Shown: positions 9,116 through 17,963 of the stretch, piece by piece | Position numbering within the stretch: position 1 is the stretch's first letter | How the letters are laid out: every line of letters begins with the position of its first letter | NCBI GenBank assembly: GCA_017694885.1 | Contig: JADIMH010000012.1 | Coordinates: 40,979 to 104,978, forward strand | Source: Candidatus Cryptobacteroides faecipullorum | GTDB taxonomy: Bacteria > Bacteroidota > Bacteroidia > Bacteroidales > UBA932 | Direction of reading: 5' to 3' | DNA length: 64,000 nt | Program-made: the position numbers and the translations under genes | Notes under the pieces: generated by a model | The model's input: the letters and a program-made list of their open reading frames with translations, nothing else | Told to the model about the DNA's origin: nothing | The model's database searches: none

Positions 9116-10923
9116 TTTACTACCTTTACGCCTTTCGGGGCCTTTATTTCAGATATCACTTTGCATCCGTTCTTTTCATGACGCACATATACCGGTCCGA
9201 ACGGGGTAGGGAATGTACCCTCGACCCACTCAAGATCCCCCAGATGCGGAGTTACCCTTATCTTTCTGCAGCCCGGGAAAAGTATTTCAATGCCAAGCAC
9301 ATGGCGGCTCAACCATGATGTCGGACCGGAAGCCCATCCGTGGCACAGACTGTGACGGAACCCCTTGTAGCAATATCCTCCATAATCCCTGTGGACATCC
9401 TTTTTCCCTTCAGGCACCAGAGAATCTATCCTGGCCGCATTGTCTTTCCATGACAGGTCGAAATCCTCCCAGAACGTAGTCGCCCCCAGATCAAGCATGC
9501 CGCCCCAATAGGATCTGATCATATCCATCGCCTCGGAATATCTCCCTGCCGCAGCCATAGCCTCAAGCATGTAATAACCGTAAAATGTAGAAAATCCGGC
9601 AGCCCCGCCAGACATTATGCACTTGTCGCAGGCTTCTGCGGCAGGCACTTCTCCGGAAAGGGTCATAAGGGCGGCCGCCTGCTTGTTGCCAGGGGAGGAA
9701 GGATTATCACGGGAAAGGCCTTCCAGCCATGACGCAGCCCCGGAAGATTTTTTCAGGAGCTCCAGCGTTCTCCTGCATCTTTTCGCCCTGGAGGATTCCC
9801 CCAGGATATCGCACAGCCCGGCCCCCGCATCCATGGCCATTACCATAAGGGAATGCAGACCGGCATCCACAGCCTTCCTGTTAGGCTCGGAAGGCCAGTC
9901 AAGGAACCTGCCGCCGTCAAGATGTTCGGTGCCGTCCTCGCCGACCTTGGAAATGAGCATGTCCAGAAGACCGGCCAAATACTCTTTCTGACCGGCAAGA
10001 TACTTCAGATCCCCCGTATGCATGTACCAGTCCCGCTGGATGAGAAGCCACCAGATGGAATATGAACTGATGCCGTTCATCCATGCCGGCAGCGGGTTTG
10101 TATCACGGCTCAGGTCCAGGCTAAGCGGCACGGCATCATTGTACCCGAAGACGGAGCACACCGTCATGACTTCCGGATGAAGGTCCCCGACCCACACCAG
10201 GCGGTCCCGCTTGACACCCTCGGTCAGATAATTCTGGAGATTCAGATGCACCGTATAGGCACCTGTCATCCAGATGGAATCCAGTCTGCTGTCGCTTGAA
10301 CGGAACGACCCTTCATAAGGGATGTCCCGATAGACCATATATGCATTCACCTCCTTAAGCTGAAGCTCAGTATCCATGTCCAGAAGATCTATCCTCACGA
10401 ACCTGAACCCGGAATTTCCCGTTTCCAGCGTGCCGAGCCACGGAAGGATTATCTCCATATCGCGTATTGCATGGTCATTGCACGCCCCGTTTATCCCGTC
10501 TATCTCGCACATAGCCTCCGAGGCCGATTCTCCGAACCTCACCCTTATCCTTACCGGCTTTCCGGAAGGATACTGCCCTGTCACTATCCTTATGCCGCCC
10601 TGGAGTTCTCGTCCGAAATCCAGCAGCAAGGACGCCTGCACTTCCGGAGAAGACTTCATGCGGCATACCGAAGCGGCCCCGAGGACAGCCTGCCCGTCAC
10701 CTGGAGCCAGAAGGACATCCTCTCCGCTGACCGCAGCCGGGTCAGAAGAGCTTTTCCACAACACCTTTTCCGGCGCGACATAAACTTTAGCCCTGCCGTC
10801 CTTTACAATTCTGAAAGCATCCTCCTGCCATACAGGAGGTATTCCCGCACCGCAAGGCCGGGCGGACATTACAGAGCCGGCCACTGCGGCAGCTACTGCA
10901 TATAATATCTTATTCAAATTCAT
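9112..10923 (-). CDS. Short GH78-like alpha-L-rhamnosidase (603 aa)
   Basis: First gene of the glycosidase operon. It has a signal peptide (to about residue 26), a beta-sandwich and an (alpha/alpha)6-barrel region, but lacks the full N-terminal domain set of the two GH78 enzymes downstream, hence the shorter length. The GH78 motif is present in a variant form, KRDRLVWVGDLHPE near residue 240, replacing the DCPQR form. The late acidic motif is seen as TTFWEDFD near residue 484, and an S-L-C-H-G-W-A-S-G-P-T segment sits near the C terminus. Such short forms are usually annotated as alpha-L-rhamnosidases; the specificity is uncertain. A TATATTTG box on the minus strand at 10999-10992 places a promoter about 60-70 bases upstream of the start. 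Confidence 0.85.
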   Translation of the reverse strand: MNLNKILYAVAAAVAGSVMSARPCGAGIPPVWQEDAFRIVKDGRAKVYVAPEKVLWKSSSDPAAVSGEDVLLAPGDGQAVLGAASVCRMKSSPEVQASLLLDFGRELQGGIRIVTGQYPSGKPVRIRVRFGESASEAMCEIDGINGACNDHAIRDMEIILPWLGTLETGNSGFRFVRIDLLDMDTELQLKEVNAYMVYRDIPYEGSFRSSDSRLDSIWMTGAYTVHLNLQNYLTEGVKRDRLVWVGDLHPEVMTVCSVFGYNDAVPLSLDLSRDTNPLPAWMNGISSYSIWWLLIQRDWYMHTGDLKYLAGQKEYLAGLLDMLISKVGEDGTEHLDGGRFLDWPSEPNRKAVDAGLHSLMVMAMDAGAGLCDILGESSRAKRCRRTLELLKKSSGAASWLEGLSRDNPSSPGNKQAAALMTLSGEVPAAEACDKCIMSGGAAGFSTFYGYYMLEAMAAAGRYSEAMDMIRSYWGGMLDLGATTFWEDFDLSWKDNAARIDSLVPEGKKDVHRDYGGYCYKGFRHSLCHGWASGPTSWLSRHVLGIEILFPGCRKIRVTPHLGDLEWVEGTFPTPFGPVYVRHEKNGCKVISEIKAPKGVKVVK

Positions 10924-11062
10924 CGGCTTCCCGTTATTCTGACATATGGTCGCACATATTGTTGAAAATTACCCTATTTTATAAATTTGCACAAATATAA
11001 CCCCAACTGCAATATTTCAATTAAGTATTTTGATATTATACTTTTCTAATTTGACATAATCA
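10924..11062. promoter_or_regulatory. Divergent promoter region of the glycosidase operon and the AraC regulator
   Basis: This gap holds two TAnnTTTG (-7) boxes of the bacteroidetal type. TAAATTTG at 10982-10989 reads right, toward the AraC gene. TATATTTG reads left on the minus strand (10999-10992), toward the glycosidases, with a TTGA that could serve as its -33 element around 11020-11017. The boxes are separated by two bases and form the near-palindrome TAAATTTGCACAAATATA. Two ACATAT half-sites lie at 10942 and 10954, 12 bases apart, in the leader of the glycosidase operon. They are possible regulator contacts. Confidence 0.6.
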
Positions 11063-11968
11063 ATGACACATGACGACACACTGCGCTACCCGGGCACTGG
11101 CATCCGCAATGAAATATGGGGAATGACGGTAACCACAGCAGGCAGACAGACTGTTCTGCCCGGGTCCGGATATCCGATACTCTCCCACCCTTCAAGATAC
11201 CTTTTCTCGACACAGAAAGGACGCATACTCAACGAATACCAGCTGGTGTATATCACGAACGGAGGCGGCACTTTCTCTTCCGCCAGCTGCCCCGGAGAAA
11301 AAGTCACGGCAGGTACGGTCCTTTTCCTGTTCCCCGAAGAGTGGCATACCTACTCGCCCGACAAAGAGACCGGATGGGAAGAATACTGGGTAGGTTTCCG
11401 GGGCGGGCTGATAGACAGTCTGGTAGACCAGAAGACGTTCACCAGAGAAAAACCGGTCCTGGACATAGGGATCAGTACAGGACTCATCAGCCTCTACGAA
11501 GAAATCATTTCAGTACTTGCGCATGAAGACATCGGCTACCTCCAGCTGGTGACAGGAATAATAATCCATATGCTCGGGTCCATCTACTACACGGAGAAAA
11601 ACCGGTCCCATACGGACACCGCTACTATAGAGAAGATCAACGAAGCCAGAATGCTTATGAAAGACACAGACTGCCGCATGAGTATTGAAGAAATTGCGGA
11701 GTCAGTCGGGTTCGGCTACTCCAGATTCCGGAAGATATTCAAGGAATATACAGGCATACCGCCTGCACGATACCGTCTGCAGCAGAAGCTTTCCAAGGCG
11801 AAAGAGATGCTTACATGCTCAATGATGAACATTTCCGAAATTTCCTATGCACTGAGATTCGAATCCCCGAGCCAGTTCTCCGTTTTCTTCAAAAACCGGG
11901 AAGGTATCAGTCCGAGTGAATTCAGAGAACGCAACAGGCTTCACCCGCGGATATCATATGTCCAGTGA
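11063..11968 (+). CDS. AraC-family transcriptional regulator of the glycosidase operon
   Basis: A 301-residue regulator with an N-terminal AraC-type cupin domain (roughly 20-150; the PEEWHTYSPD segment is a typical sugar-binding cupin strand) and a C-terminal double helix-turn-helix (about 195-295). The two recognition units are visible as IEEIAESVGFGYSRFRKIFK and I-S-Y-A-L-R-F-E-S-P-S-Q-F-S-V-F-F-K, followed by G-I-S-P-S-E-F-R. It is divergent from the five-gene glycosidase operon and shares its promoter region, so it probably senses a released sugar such as rhamnose or arabinose and activates that operon. The ligand is inference. Its 3' end overlaps the convergent TonB receptor gene by 15 bases. 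Confidence 0.88.
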   Translation: MTHDDTLRYPGTGIRNEIWGMTVTTAGRQTVLPGSGYPILSHPSRYLFSTQKGRILNEYQLVYITNGGGTFSSASCPGEKVTAGTVLFLFPEEWHTYSPDKETGWEEYWVGFRGGLIDSLVDQKTFTREKPVLDIGISTGLISLYEEIISVLAHEDIGYLQLVTGIIIHMLGSIYYTEKNRSHTDTATIEKINEARMLMKDTDCRMSIEEIAESVGFGYSRFRKIFKEYTGIPPARYRLQQKLSKAKEMLTCSMMNISEISYALRFESPSQFSVFFKNREGISPSEFRERNRLHPRISYVQ

Positions 11969-14308
11969 TATGCCTGCAGTAAATACAGCCGGTTTACCGC
12001 TCTGGAAAAAAGAATTGCCTACTGATTTGAAATAAAACACATTGTAGTCAGTACCGGAAAGATTGTCGCCTCTGAAGAAAAGATCGAACCATTTGAATTC
12101 CATGCGGACATCTGCGCCCAAAAGAGTGTAGAAGGGCTGGGACAGGGTATTGGCTTCATCCCACCATATGCGTCCGGTTCCGGAAAGGCCGGCATATACC
12201 GATATGCTTCTGAGCATGTCCGACTCCAGAGTGAAAATGTAGCCGGCCCTGAAATTGAACGTATTGGAAGGCGAATACGGAATGCGCTTGCCGCTATAGT
12301 CGGACTGGCCGTCATCGTATGATATGAATTTTGCATAAGTATGGCCGTATGAAGCTGATGCAGAGAAGCCTCCTATTTTGTAGGACAGCTGCAGCCCGGC
12401 GCCGGCGCTGTATGAATGTCCGGCATTTGCCATCATCCTGCCGGTCCCGGTCCCTTGCGGGAAAACCGTAATCTGCTGATTCCTGCAATCGATATAGAAT
12501 ATCGACGCGGCGCCGGCTATCCGGTGCCCGTCGCCAGGAAAGTCGAAACTGAAATTGCCTCCCAGTTCATAGTTATAACTGGTTTCAGGCCGGTATGAAG
12601 TGTCATCAGCATCAGCACCGCCGTCAGACTGTTCTCCCGCCCCAGGCATAAGGGCTCCCATGGCATCGGACATAAGGTCCTCGATCATCATATTCTGCAG
12701 GATATCGGAAAATATCTGGGTATTGAACCCGCCGGATTTGTATCCCTTGGAAAAAGTCGCGTAGAGTTTAAGCGCACCCTTGCCGCCGAAATTGCCGAAA
12801 TCATACAGGACAGAGATTTTAGGCAGTACCTCTAAATAATCGTTCCCGGTCTTTCCTGTAAAGGAAGTATTCACCTCCCTGAAATCCGGAATCAACGGAA
12901 GAAACCTGTAGTGTATCGTCGAACGGCTGTCATAATGCATGGAATTGCCTTCATAATCCAGTCTGGCACCGGCCGTGAAATTCCATTTCCCGACGGAAAA
13001 ACAGGACTCATGATAAATCGCCGCTCCGTATGTCCGGAGGGTGAAATCGCTCTCTATCGGGAATTCGCTCTCCTGGAAAGAAAGCATCTGGCGCACGGGA
13101 GCCGGGATGGATCCGTTCCCGAGAATCAGGTCATTGATACCGTCCTGTTTCATGGTCACTGGGGCCGAAAGGGAATTGTGCTTATAGAAACCGTACGCCC
13201 CTGTCTGCCAGGTCCACCATTCTTTCTGCCAGGATGCACGGGGCTTCAATATTATTTCCTGTGTTACGGCATGCTCCTTCTGGCTCTGAGTCAGGGTAAA
13301 CATCGAACTTGGGGTGAAATCCTGATCAAGATCCATCCTGTCATCGAGGTACTGCCAGCTGGTGACGGAACTGAGGGAGAAATTATCAGAGCGATACTTC
13401 ATTTTAAGGGCCTCGGTAAAATTCAGCCTGCGGTAGGAACTCCTGTCATTGTAGCTTACAGGCTCCACGGATCCGGTCCGGGGATCATACAGCCGATAAG
13501 GATATCCGCCCTGGTCCAGCCCGGAAGCCCAGAATATGTTTTCTACGCTGAAGCCGGACGAGTAGTCCCGTCCTGCCCTGAACCGGAAGGAAAGCGCATC
13601 ATAAGGATCACATTCCTTTCCTGTATAACTGTTGGTGAAAAATCCGTCCGAATGCCTGTAATTCAAGGAAATACCGATACCTGTACCTTTATCTGCCCTA
13701 TGGTAATACGAGGCTCTGGCCGAAACGGTATTGGCCGAACCGTACTCTATTCCTGCCCTAACTCCCTGATATGCCATAGGGGACAGTGTAGTCAGCGACA
13801 ATACGCCGCACATGGCATTCCTTCCATAGACCGTCCCTTGAGGTCCGCTCAGAAAATCCGCCCTGCGGACATCGTACAGGTCCAGGTCATAGCTGTTCTT
13901 GTTCAGGACCGGAACATCATCTATGTAAAGGGAGATCACCGGATTATCTATCCTGGAACCGAATCCGCGCAAGTAAATCGTGGATGTCATTGCAGACCCA
14001 TAGTCCGGAATATGAAGATTCGGTATGATGGATGAAAAGTCTTTAGGATTTTTCAGTCCTCTGTTTTCCATATCTTTAAGAAATACGACCGTCACAGGTG
14101 AAGCCAGTTTTTCCAAAGGCTGCATCTGCTTGAACGAAGTCACCAGAACAGATCCGGAAAGGGTATCGGACAGCACCGTCTCCTGTCCGGTTTCAGGTAC
14201 AGGAAGTTCGTGGCACTCTTCTCCGGCAAACATGTCAGGACCGTAATCCGGACCGGACTTTTCCGCGGATACCGGCATCAATATGGAAAGCAGCAGACTC
14301 AACAACAT
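11954..14308 (-). CDS. TonB-dependent outer-membrane receptor (784 aa)
   Basis: An outer-membrane active transporter of the classical TonB-dependent type, not SusC: it lacks the N-terminal carboxypeptidase-regulatory-like domain. A signal peptide is seen at 1-15. The plug domain runs from about 55 to 170, with P-V-T-V-V-F-L-K-D-M-E, I-Y-L-R-G-F-G-S-R, Y-I-D-D-V-P-V and FLSGPQGTVYGRNAMCGVLS, which are standard plug motifs. The remainder is a 22-stranded barrel rich in alternating aromatic strands. The substrate is unknown; siderophores, cobalamin or an aromatic or lipidic compound are possible. An AraC gene and an acyl-CoA synthetase gene lie directly upstream on the same strand. A TAATTTTG box at 14371-14364 gives it its own promoter. 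Confidence 0.9.
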   Translation of the reverse strand: MLLSLLLSILMPVSAEKSGPDYGPDMFAGEECHELPVPETGQETVLSDTLSGSVLVTSFKQMQPLEKLASPVTVVFLKDMENRGLKNPKDFSSIIPNLHIPDYGSAMTSTIYLRGFGSRIDNPVISLYIDDVPVLNKNSYDLDLYDVRRADFLSGPQGTVYGRNAMCGVLSLTTLSPMAYQGVRAGIEYGSANTVSARASYYHRADKGTGIGISLNYRHSDGFFTNSYTGKECDPYDALSFRFRAGRDYSSGFSVENIFWASGLDQGGYPYRLYDPRTGSVEPVSYNDRSSYRRLNFTEALKMKYRSDNFSLSSVTSWQYLDDRMDLDQDFTPSSMFTLTQSQKEHAVTQEIILKPRASWQKEWWTWQTGAYGFYKHNSLSAPVTMKQDGINDLILGNGSIPAPVRQMLSFQESEFPIESDFTLRTYGAAIYHESCFSVGKWNFTAGARLDYEGNSMHYDSRSTIHYRFLPLIPDFREVNTSFTGKTGNDYLEVLPKISVLYDFGNFGGKGALKLYATFSKGYKSGGFNTQIFSDILQNMMIEDLMSDAMGALMPGAGEQSDGGADADDTSYRPETSYNYELGGNFSFDFPGDGHRIAGAASIFYIDCRNQQITVFPQGTGTGRMMANAGHSYSAGAGLQLSYKIGGFSASASYGHTYAKFISYDDGQSDYSGKRIPYSPSNTFNFRAGYIFTLESDMLRSISVYAGLSGTGRIWWDEANTLSQPFYTLLGADVRMEFKWFDLFFRGDNLSGTDYNVFYFKSVGNSFFQSGKPAVFTAGISLDI

Positions 14309-14331
14309 CTTATATCCTTCTTTTAGGGTAA

Positions 14332-14349
14332 AAGCCGCCGGAGCGGCTT
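14332..14349 (-). terminator. Hairpin between the AraC gene and the TonB receptor gene
   Basis: A perfect 7-bp stem (AAGCCGC / GCGGCTT) with a 4-base loop. On the minus strand it is followed by TTTTA, the shape of a weak intrinsic terminator. It lies after the end of the AraC gene but also within the leader of the TonB receptor transcript predicted from the TAATTTTG box, so it could end the upstream transcript or attenuate the receptor. Confidence 0.45.
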
Positions 14350-14363
14350 CTTTGACAAGGCTG

Positions 14364-14371
14364 CAAAATTA
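14364..14371 (-). promoter_or_regulatory. -7 box (TAATTTTG) of the TonB receptor gene
   Basis: CAAAATTA on the plus strand reads TAATTTTG on the minus strand, a full match to the bacteroidetal TAnnTTTG element. It would start transcription about 50 bases before the receptor start codon. No convincing -33 TTTG was seen. Confidence 0.45.
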
Positions 14372-14441
14372 CCGCTTATCTCCCCTACTTTTTAGGATAA
14401 AATATTTAAAATTTAGGATTTTTTATACATCGGTACCGACC

Positions 14442-15263
14442 TCATTCTTCACCCGAACGGAATTGGGAAGGAGTGAGTCCCGTATGCTTTTTAAAAAAAC
14501 GGGAAAAATAGGACTGGTCCTCGAAGCCTGAACGAATGGCGATATCGATAATGGGCATGTCGCTCTGCCGGAGCAGGAGTTTGGAGAGCGCAATGCGTGA
14601 AATATCCACCCACTCCCCCGCACTGCGCCCTGTCGCACCTTTTACCGTGCGGTTAAGATGATTTGCGGAAACCCCTAACCTGCCGGCATATGCAGACACA
14701 CCTGAAATAGCGGAACTTCTATCGAAAACCATATCCAGAAATCCTGTGCAGAGCGTACTTCCCAACTTCGCCCTGCCGTCACCGGCAAATGCATCTATCT
14801 GCGCCAGAAGCAGATCCAGCACAGCCTGCAGTATCACGGATACTGTTTCCCCGCCCCCTTCGTCCTGCTCTCTGAGCAGTTTCTCCGACAGCGATGAAAC
14901 AAATCCCCGCTCCTCCTCCGGCACGTCCGCCAGCACAGGCTCACGACGGTAAAGGAGACCGATGTTGGGATTCCTCAGCATCGGACGGGAAAAGGCTCCC
15001 ATATAGCCCTTGCTTCCGTTATAATACTTGATGGCAAACGGAATCCCTTCCGGAATATAAAGGAACTGTCCCGAGCAAACCAGAAAAGGTTCCGCTCCGA
15101 CGTCCGTCAGCACTTCTCCATCATAAAGATACAGAAAACAGTCAGACTTGGACACAGAAGCCGGTATCTGCCGGTTCAACTTATATTCCGCCGTATCCAG
15201 CCTTCTGATGACAAAAGGCCTGGCCACTGAGGTATGAGGATTGCGGAACATCCCGGACGGCAT
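14442..15263 (-). CDS. AraC-family transcriptional regulator (273 aa)
   Basis: The C-terminal third carries the AraC/XylS double helix-turn-helix: A-G-R-L-G-V-S-A-N-H-L-N-R-T-V-K, then IIDIAIRSGFEDQSYFSRFF and K-K-H-T-G-L-T-P-S-Q-F-R, a very clean match. The N-terminal 140 residues form a cupin-like sensing domain (FLYIPEGIPFAIKYYN) with no recognisable ligand motif. The gene starts at the base after the stop codon of the acyl-CoA synthetase gene, so the two are translated from one message. The TonB receptor gene follows after 133 bases. A role as regulator of that receptor, or of fatty acid use, is suggested by position only. Confidence 0.85.
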   Translation of the reverse strand: MPSGMFRNPHTSVARPFVIRRLDTAEYKLNRQIPASVSKSDCFLYLYDGEVLTDVGAEPFLVCSGQFLYIPEGIPFAIKYYNGSKGYMGAFSRPMLRNPNIGLLYRREPVLADVPEEERGFVSSLSEKLLREQDEGGGETVSVILQAVLDLLLAQIDAFAGDGRAKLGSTLCTGFLDMVFDRSSAISGVSAYAGRLGVSANHLNRTVKGATGRSAGEWVDISRIALSKLLLRQSDMPIIDIAIRSGFEDQSYFSRFFKKHTGLTPSQFRSGEE

Positions 15264-17174
15264 TTACAAGGAATTGAGATTCATGGTATTTACAATATTC
15301 TTTCCTTCCGGGGTATATGCAAAGGCCATCCTGTCCCGGTAGGCCTCTTCCACCTTTCCGCGCACGATCTTCATCGTACTGTTCACCATATGGTTCTGCT
15401 CTGTGAAAGGCTCCGGAAGCACGCAGACAGCAGCAGGCAGCCACCTTTCAGGAAATACTCCATGGTTCCTCCCTCCCTTGCGGTACGAATTCACTTCATC
15501 CTGGATCTTTTCAAGCATCAGTTTGCGGGCCTCTTCCGAATCGGCGGCCACTTCCGGGGCCGTCTCTTTGACATAAGCCTTCAAGGCTTCCCTGTTCGGA
15601 ACCAGAAGGGCTATGGTATACGGATCCTGACTGTTATGAAGCACCACTTGGTCGATGTATCTGGAATTTTCCACCAGAGACTCCTCTATGCCCTCCGGAC
15701 TGTATTTCTCCCCGTCGGCACTGATCAGCAGAGACTTGAACCTGCCGACAACGTAAAGGAAGTCCTTATCCTTCATATAGCCCATGTCTCCGGTATGGAG
15801 CCATCCGTCAACCACGGTCTCGGCAGTGGCCTTGGGATTTTTCCAGTATCCGGCCATCACATTTTCGCCCCTGATGACGATTTCCCCTTTTTCTCCGTAG
15901 CCGAGTTCATTGCCGTCAGCATCGCATATCTTGATTTCCATAGGCTTCACCACACATCCGGAAGAGCCGAGGATATGTCTTGCAGGAGCGTTCGCGGAAA
16001 TGATAGGGGTAGCCTCGGACAGTCCGTACCCCTGGTACATAGGGATTCCTATGGCGTAATAATATTTCTGCAAGTCTATGTCGAGCAGGGCGCCGCCGCC
16101 CACAAAGAACTTCATCTGCCCTCCGAGCGCCTGACGTACACTCTTGAATATCAGCTTGTCAAACAAAACCAGCAAAGGTTTTTTCCATGCCTGGGAAAGT
16201 CCTCCCCGGTTGTAGCCTTCCCGGTTGTACTCTATCGCCATTTTCAAGGCCGTATGATAGAGTTTTTCCACTTTAGGGCCCTTGGCCTTCACTCCGGCCT
16301 CGATGTTCTTCTTGAAATTCTTCGCAAGTGCAGGTACGCTCAGCATTACGGTCGGCTTGAGTTCCTGGATGCTCATAGGGATATTCCTCAAAGCCTCCAT
16401 CGGAGTGCGGCCGGCGGGTACCGTACCTATCGAAGCTCCGTAAGACATCATCGTATAGAATCCCGCGACATGGGCAAAGCAGTGATCGAGAGGCAGTATG
16501 ATGAGCATCCTGTCTTCAGGTGTCACCCCTATGACAGACTGCGCCTGTTCTACATTGGCCGTATAGTTCCTGTGTGTCAGCAGGATACCTTTCGGGTCCG
16601 CAGTCGTGCCGGAAGTATAGCTGATGGTCGCATAGTCATCAGGCCCTACCGACTCGTATCTCTGGCGGAAAATATCTCCGTGCCTGGAAAGGAAATCATC
16701 CCCCATTCCCATTATCTCCGATATAGGGATCTCCTTTTCCTGATATTCCGGAAGGTCGTCCATTACAATGATTTTCTCCACAAGCGGCAGTTCGGAACGG
16801 ATTTTCCTGATTTTCGGCAGCTGCTGCGCGGAAACCATCACATATTTCGAATCCGAATGTTTTATTCTGAAAACCAGATCGCTGCTTTCTTCCAGCTTGA
16901 CTGACAGAGGGACATTCACCGCTCCGGCAAAGAGGATACCGAGTTCTCCGGTCACCCAAAGGTTGCGTCCTTCGGAAAGCAGGGAAACCTTTTCCCCTTT
17001 CTGCAGCCCGAGGGCCATAAGGCCGGCTCCGATCCTGCGGCCTTCCTCTCTGGTCTGCAGGAACGTTGTCCCTGTCCATTCCTTTCCTTTTTTCTCCCAC
17101 AGGAAGACATTAGAAGAATAGCGTTCTACATATTTGTCGACAAATTGGATGATTGTCAGTCTCTGAGTTGGCAT
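15264..17174 (-). CDS. fadD: Long-chain fatty acid--CoA ligase (AMP-forming)
   Basis: An ANL-superfamily enzyme of 636 residues that activates fatty acids to acyl-CoA through an acyl-adenylate, probably at the cytoplasmic face of the inner membrane. The AMP-binding signature YTSGTTADPKG lies near residue 186 and is followed by H-R-N-Y. The adenylation motif Y-Q-G-Y-G-L-S-E-A-T-P and the hinge region G-W-L-H-T-G-D-M-G-Y-M and G-R-F-K-S-L-L-I-S-A-D-G-E-K-Y-S-P-E are intact. Length and motifs fit the bacteroidetal long-chain acyl-CoA synthetase group. It lies 34 bases after the deoxynucleoside kinase gene and abuts the AraC gene. No separate promoter was seen in the 34-base gap, so it may be co-transcribed with both. 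Confidence 0.9.
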   Translation of the reverse strand: MPTQRLTIIQFVDKYVERYSSNVFLWEKKGKEWTGTTFLQTREEGRRIGAGLMALGLQKGEKVSLLSEGRNLWVTGELGILFAGAVNVPLSVKLEESSDLVFRIKHSDSKYVMVSAQQLPKIRKIRSELPLVEKIIVMDDLPEYQEKEIPISEIMGMGDDFLSRHGDIFRQRYESVGPDDYATISYTSGTTADPKGILLTHRNYTANVEQAQSVIGVTPEDRMLIILPLDHCFAHVAGFYTMMSYGASIGTVPAGRTPMEALRNIPMSIQELKPTVMLSVPALAKNFKKNIEAGVKAKGPKVEKLYHTALKMAIEYNREGYNRGGLSQAWKKPLLVLFDKLIFKSVRQALGGQMKFFVGGGALLDIDLQKYYYAIGIPMYQGYGLSEATPIISANAPARHILGSSGCVVKPMEIKICDADGNELGYGEKGEIVIRGENVMAGYWKNPKATAETVVDGWLHTGDMGYMKDKDFLYVVGRFKSLLISADGEKYSPEGIEESLVENSRYIDQVVLHNSQDPYTIALLVPNREALKAYVKETAPEVAADSEEARKLMLEKIQDEVNSYRKGGRNHGVFPERWLPAAVCVLPEPFTEQNHMVNSTMKIVRGKVEEAYRDRMAFAYTPEGKNIVNTMNLNSL

Positions 17175-17208
17175 AGTCCTATCAATTATGTGATTATCAG
17201 TATGTTTT

Positions 17209-17829
17209 TCACTTCTCGGAAAAGAGTCCGAACAGCTCGGCGTCGATCTTGTCCGTTACCGTCTGGAAATCCTCCGGCCTGTTCTCGAACTTGATCTTGT
17301 CGACATCTACGACGAGAAGACGGTGCCCGTATGAGGATATCCAGTTTTCATAACGTTCGTTCAGTCCCGTTATATAGTCGATACGGATGCTTTTTTCATA
17401 TTCCCGTCCGCGTTTCTGGATCTGGGCGATGAGGTTCGGTATCGATGATTTGAGATATATGAGAAGATCGGGAGGATTGACCAGAGACATCATAAGGTCA
17501 AAAAGATCGGAATAGTTTTCGAAATCTCGGGTGCTCATAAGCCCCATGGCATGAAGGTTAGGAGCAAAGATACGCGCATCTTCGTAAATCGTCCTGTCCT
17601 GGATGATGACATCCTTGCATTTGGCAATCTCGACGACGTCCTTGAAACGCTTATTCAGAAAATATATCTGGAGATTGAAAGACCAACGTTCCATATCTTC
17701 ATAAAAATCAGCAAGATATGGATTATAATCAACTGATTCGAACCGTGGGGTCCAGTTATAGTGGGCAGCCAGCATCTTGGTCAGAGTCGTCTTCCCGCTG
17801 CCGATATTACCTGCGATTGCGATATGCAT
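17209..17829 (-). CDS. Deoxynucleoside kinase (206 aa)
   Basis: A dNK-family salvage kinase that phosphorylates deoxynucleosides in the cytoplasm. The P-loop GNIGSGKTT starts at residue 7. The D-R-T-I-Y-E-D segment at 78-84 corresponds to the E/D-R-S catalytic motif of the family. A R-G-R-E-Y-E lid segment and an I-R-I-D-Y-I-T-G-L-N-E-R-Y-E-N-W region follow as in bacterial dGK/dAK enzymes. An ATG 63 bases further upstream (17892) is in frame, but it would add 21 atypical residues and lies upstream of a good -7 box (TAAATTTG, 17869-17862). I therefore start at MHIAIAG. Substrate preference cannot be read here. It may lead an operon with fadD and araC. Confidence 0.88.
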   Translation of the reverse strand: MHIAIAGNIGSGKTTLTKMLAAHYNWTPRFESVDYNPYLADFYEDMERWSFNLQIYFLNKRFKDVVEIAKCKDVIIQDRTIYEDARIFAPNLHAMGLMSTRDFENYSDLFDLMMSLVNPPDLLIYLKSSIPNLIAQIQKRGREYEKSIRIDYITGLNERYENWISSYGHRLLVVDVDKIKFENRPEDFQTVTDKIDAELFGLFSEK

Positions 17830-17861
17830 GATGTTGTACTTTGGATTTGGATTTCTACCGG

Positions 17862-17869
17862 CAAATTTA
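17862..17869 (-). promoter_or_regulatory. -7 box (TAAATTTG) of the deoxynucleoside kinase gene
   Basis: CAAATTTA on the plus strand reads TAAATTTG on the minus strand, a full TAnnTTTG match about 33 bases upstream of the chosen ATG at 17829. It supports that start over the in-frame ATG at 17892. Confidence 0.5.
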
Positions 17870-17963
17870 ATTTTTTTCATGATTATCCGCAAAAATACCC
17901 CTGTTTATGCAGGCTCTCCCGTTCACGGATTACACCCTGAAATGCATGGAGTGCAGATGTTTG

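Noticed and set aside
15234..16904. A 556-codon open frame antisense to the acyl-CoA ligase gene
   Set aside because: The opposite strand encodes a complete AMP-forming ligase with all motifs; the antisense reading has no recognisable domain and is typical of the long shadow frames in this codon usage.
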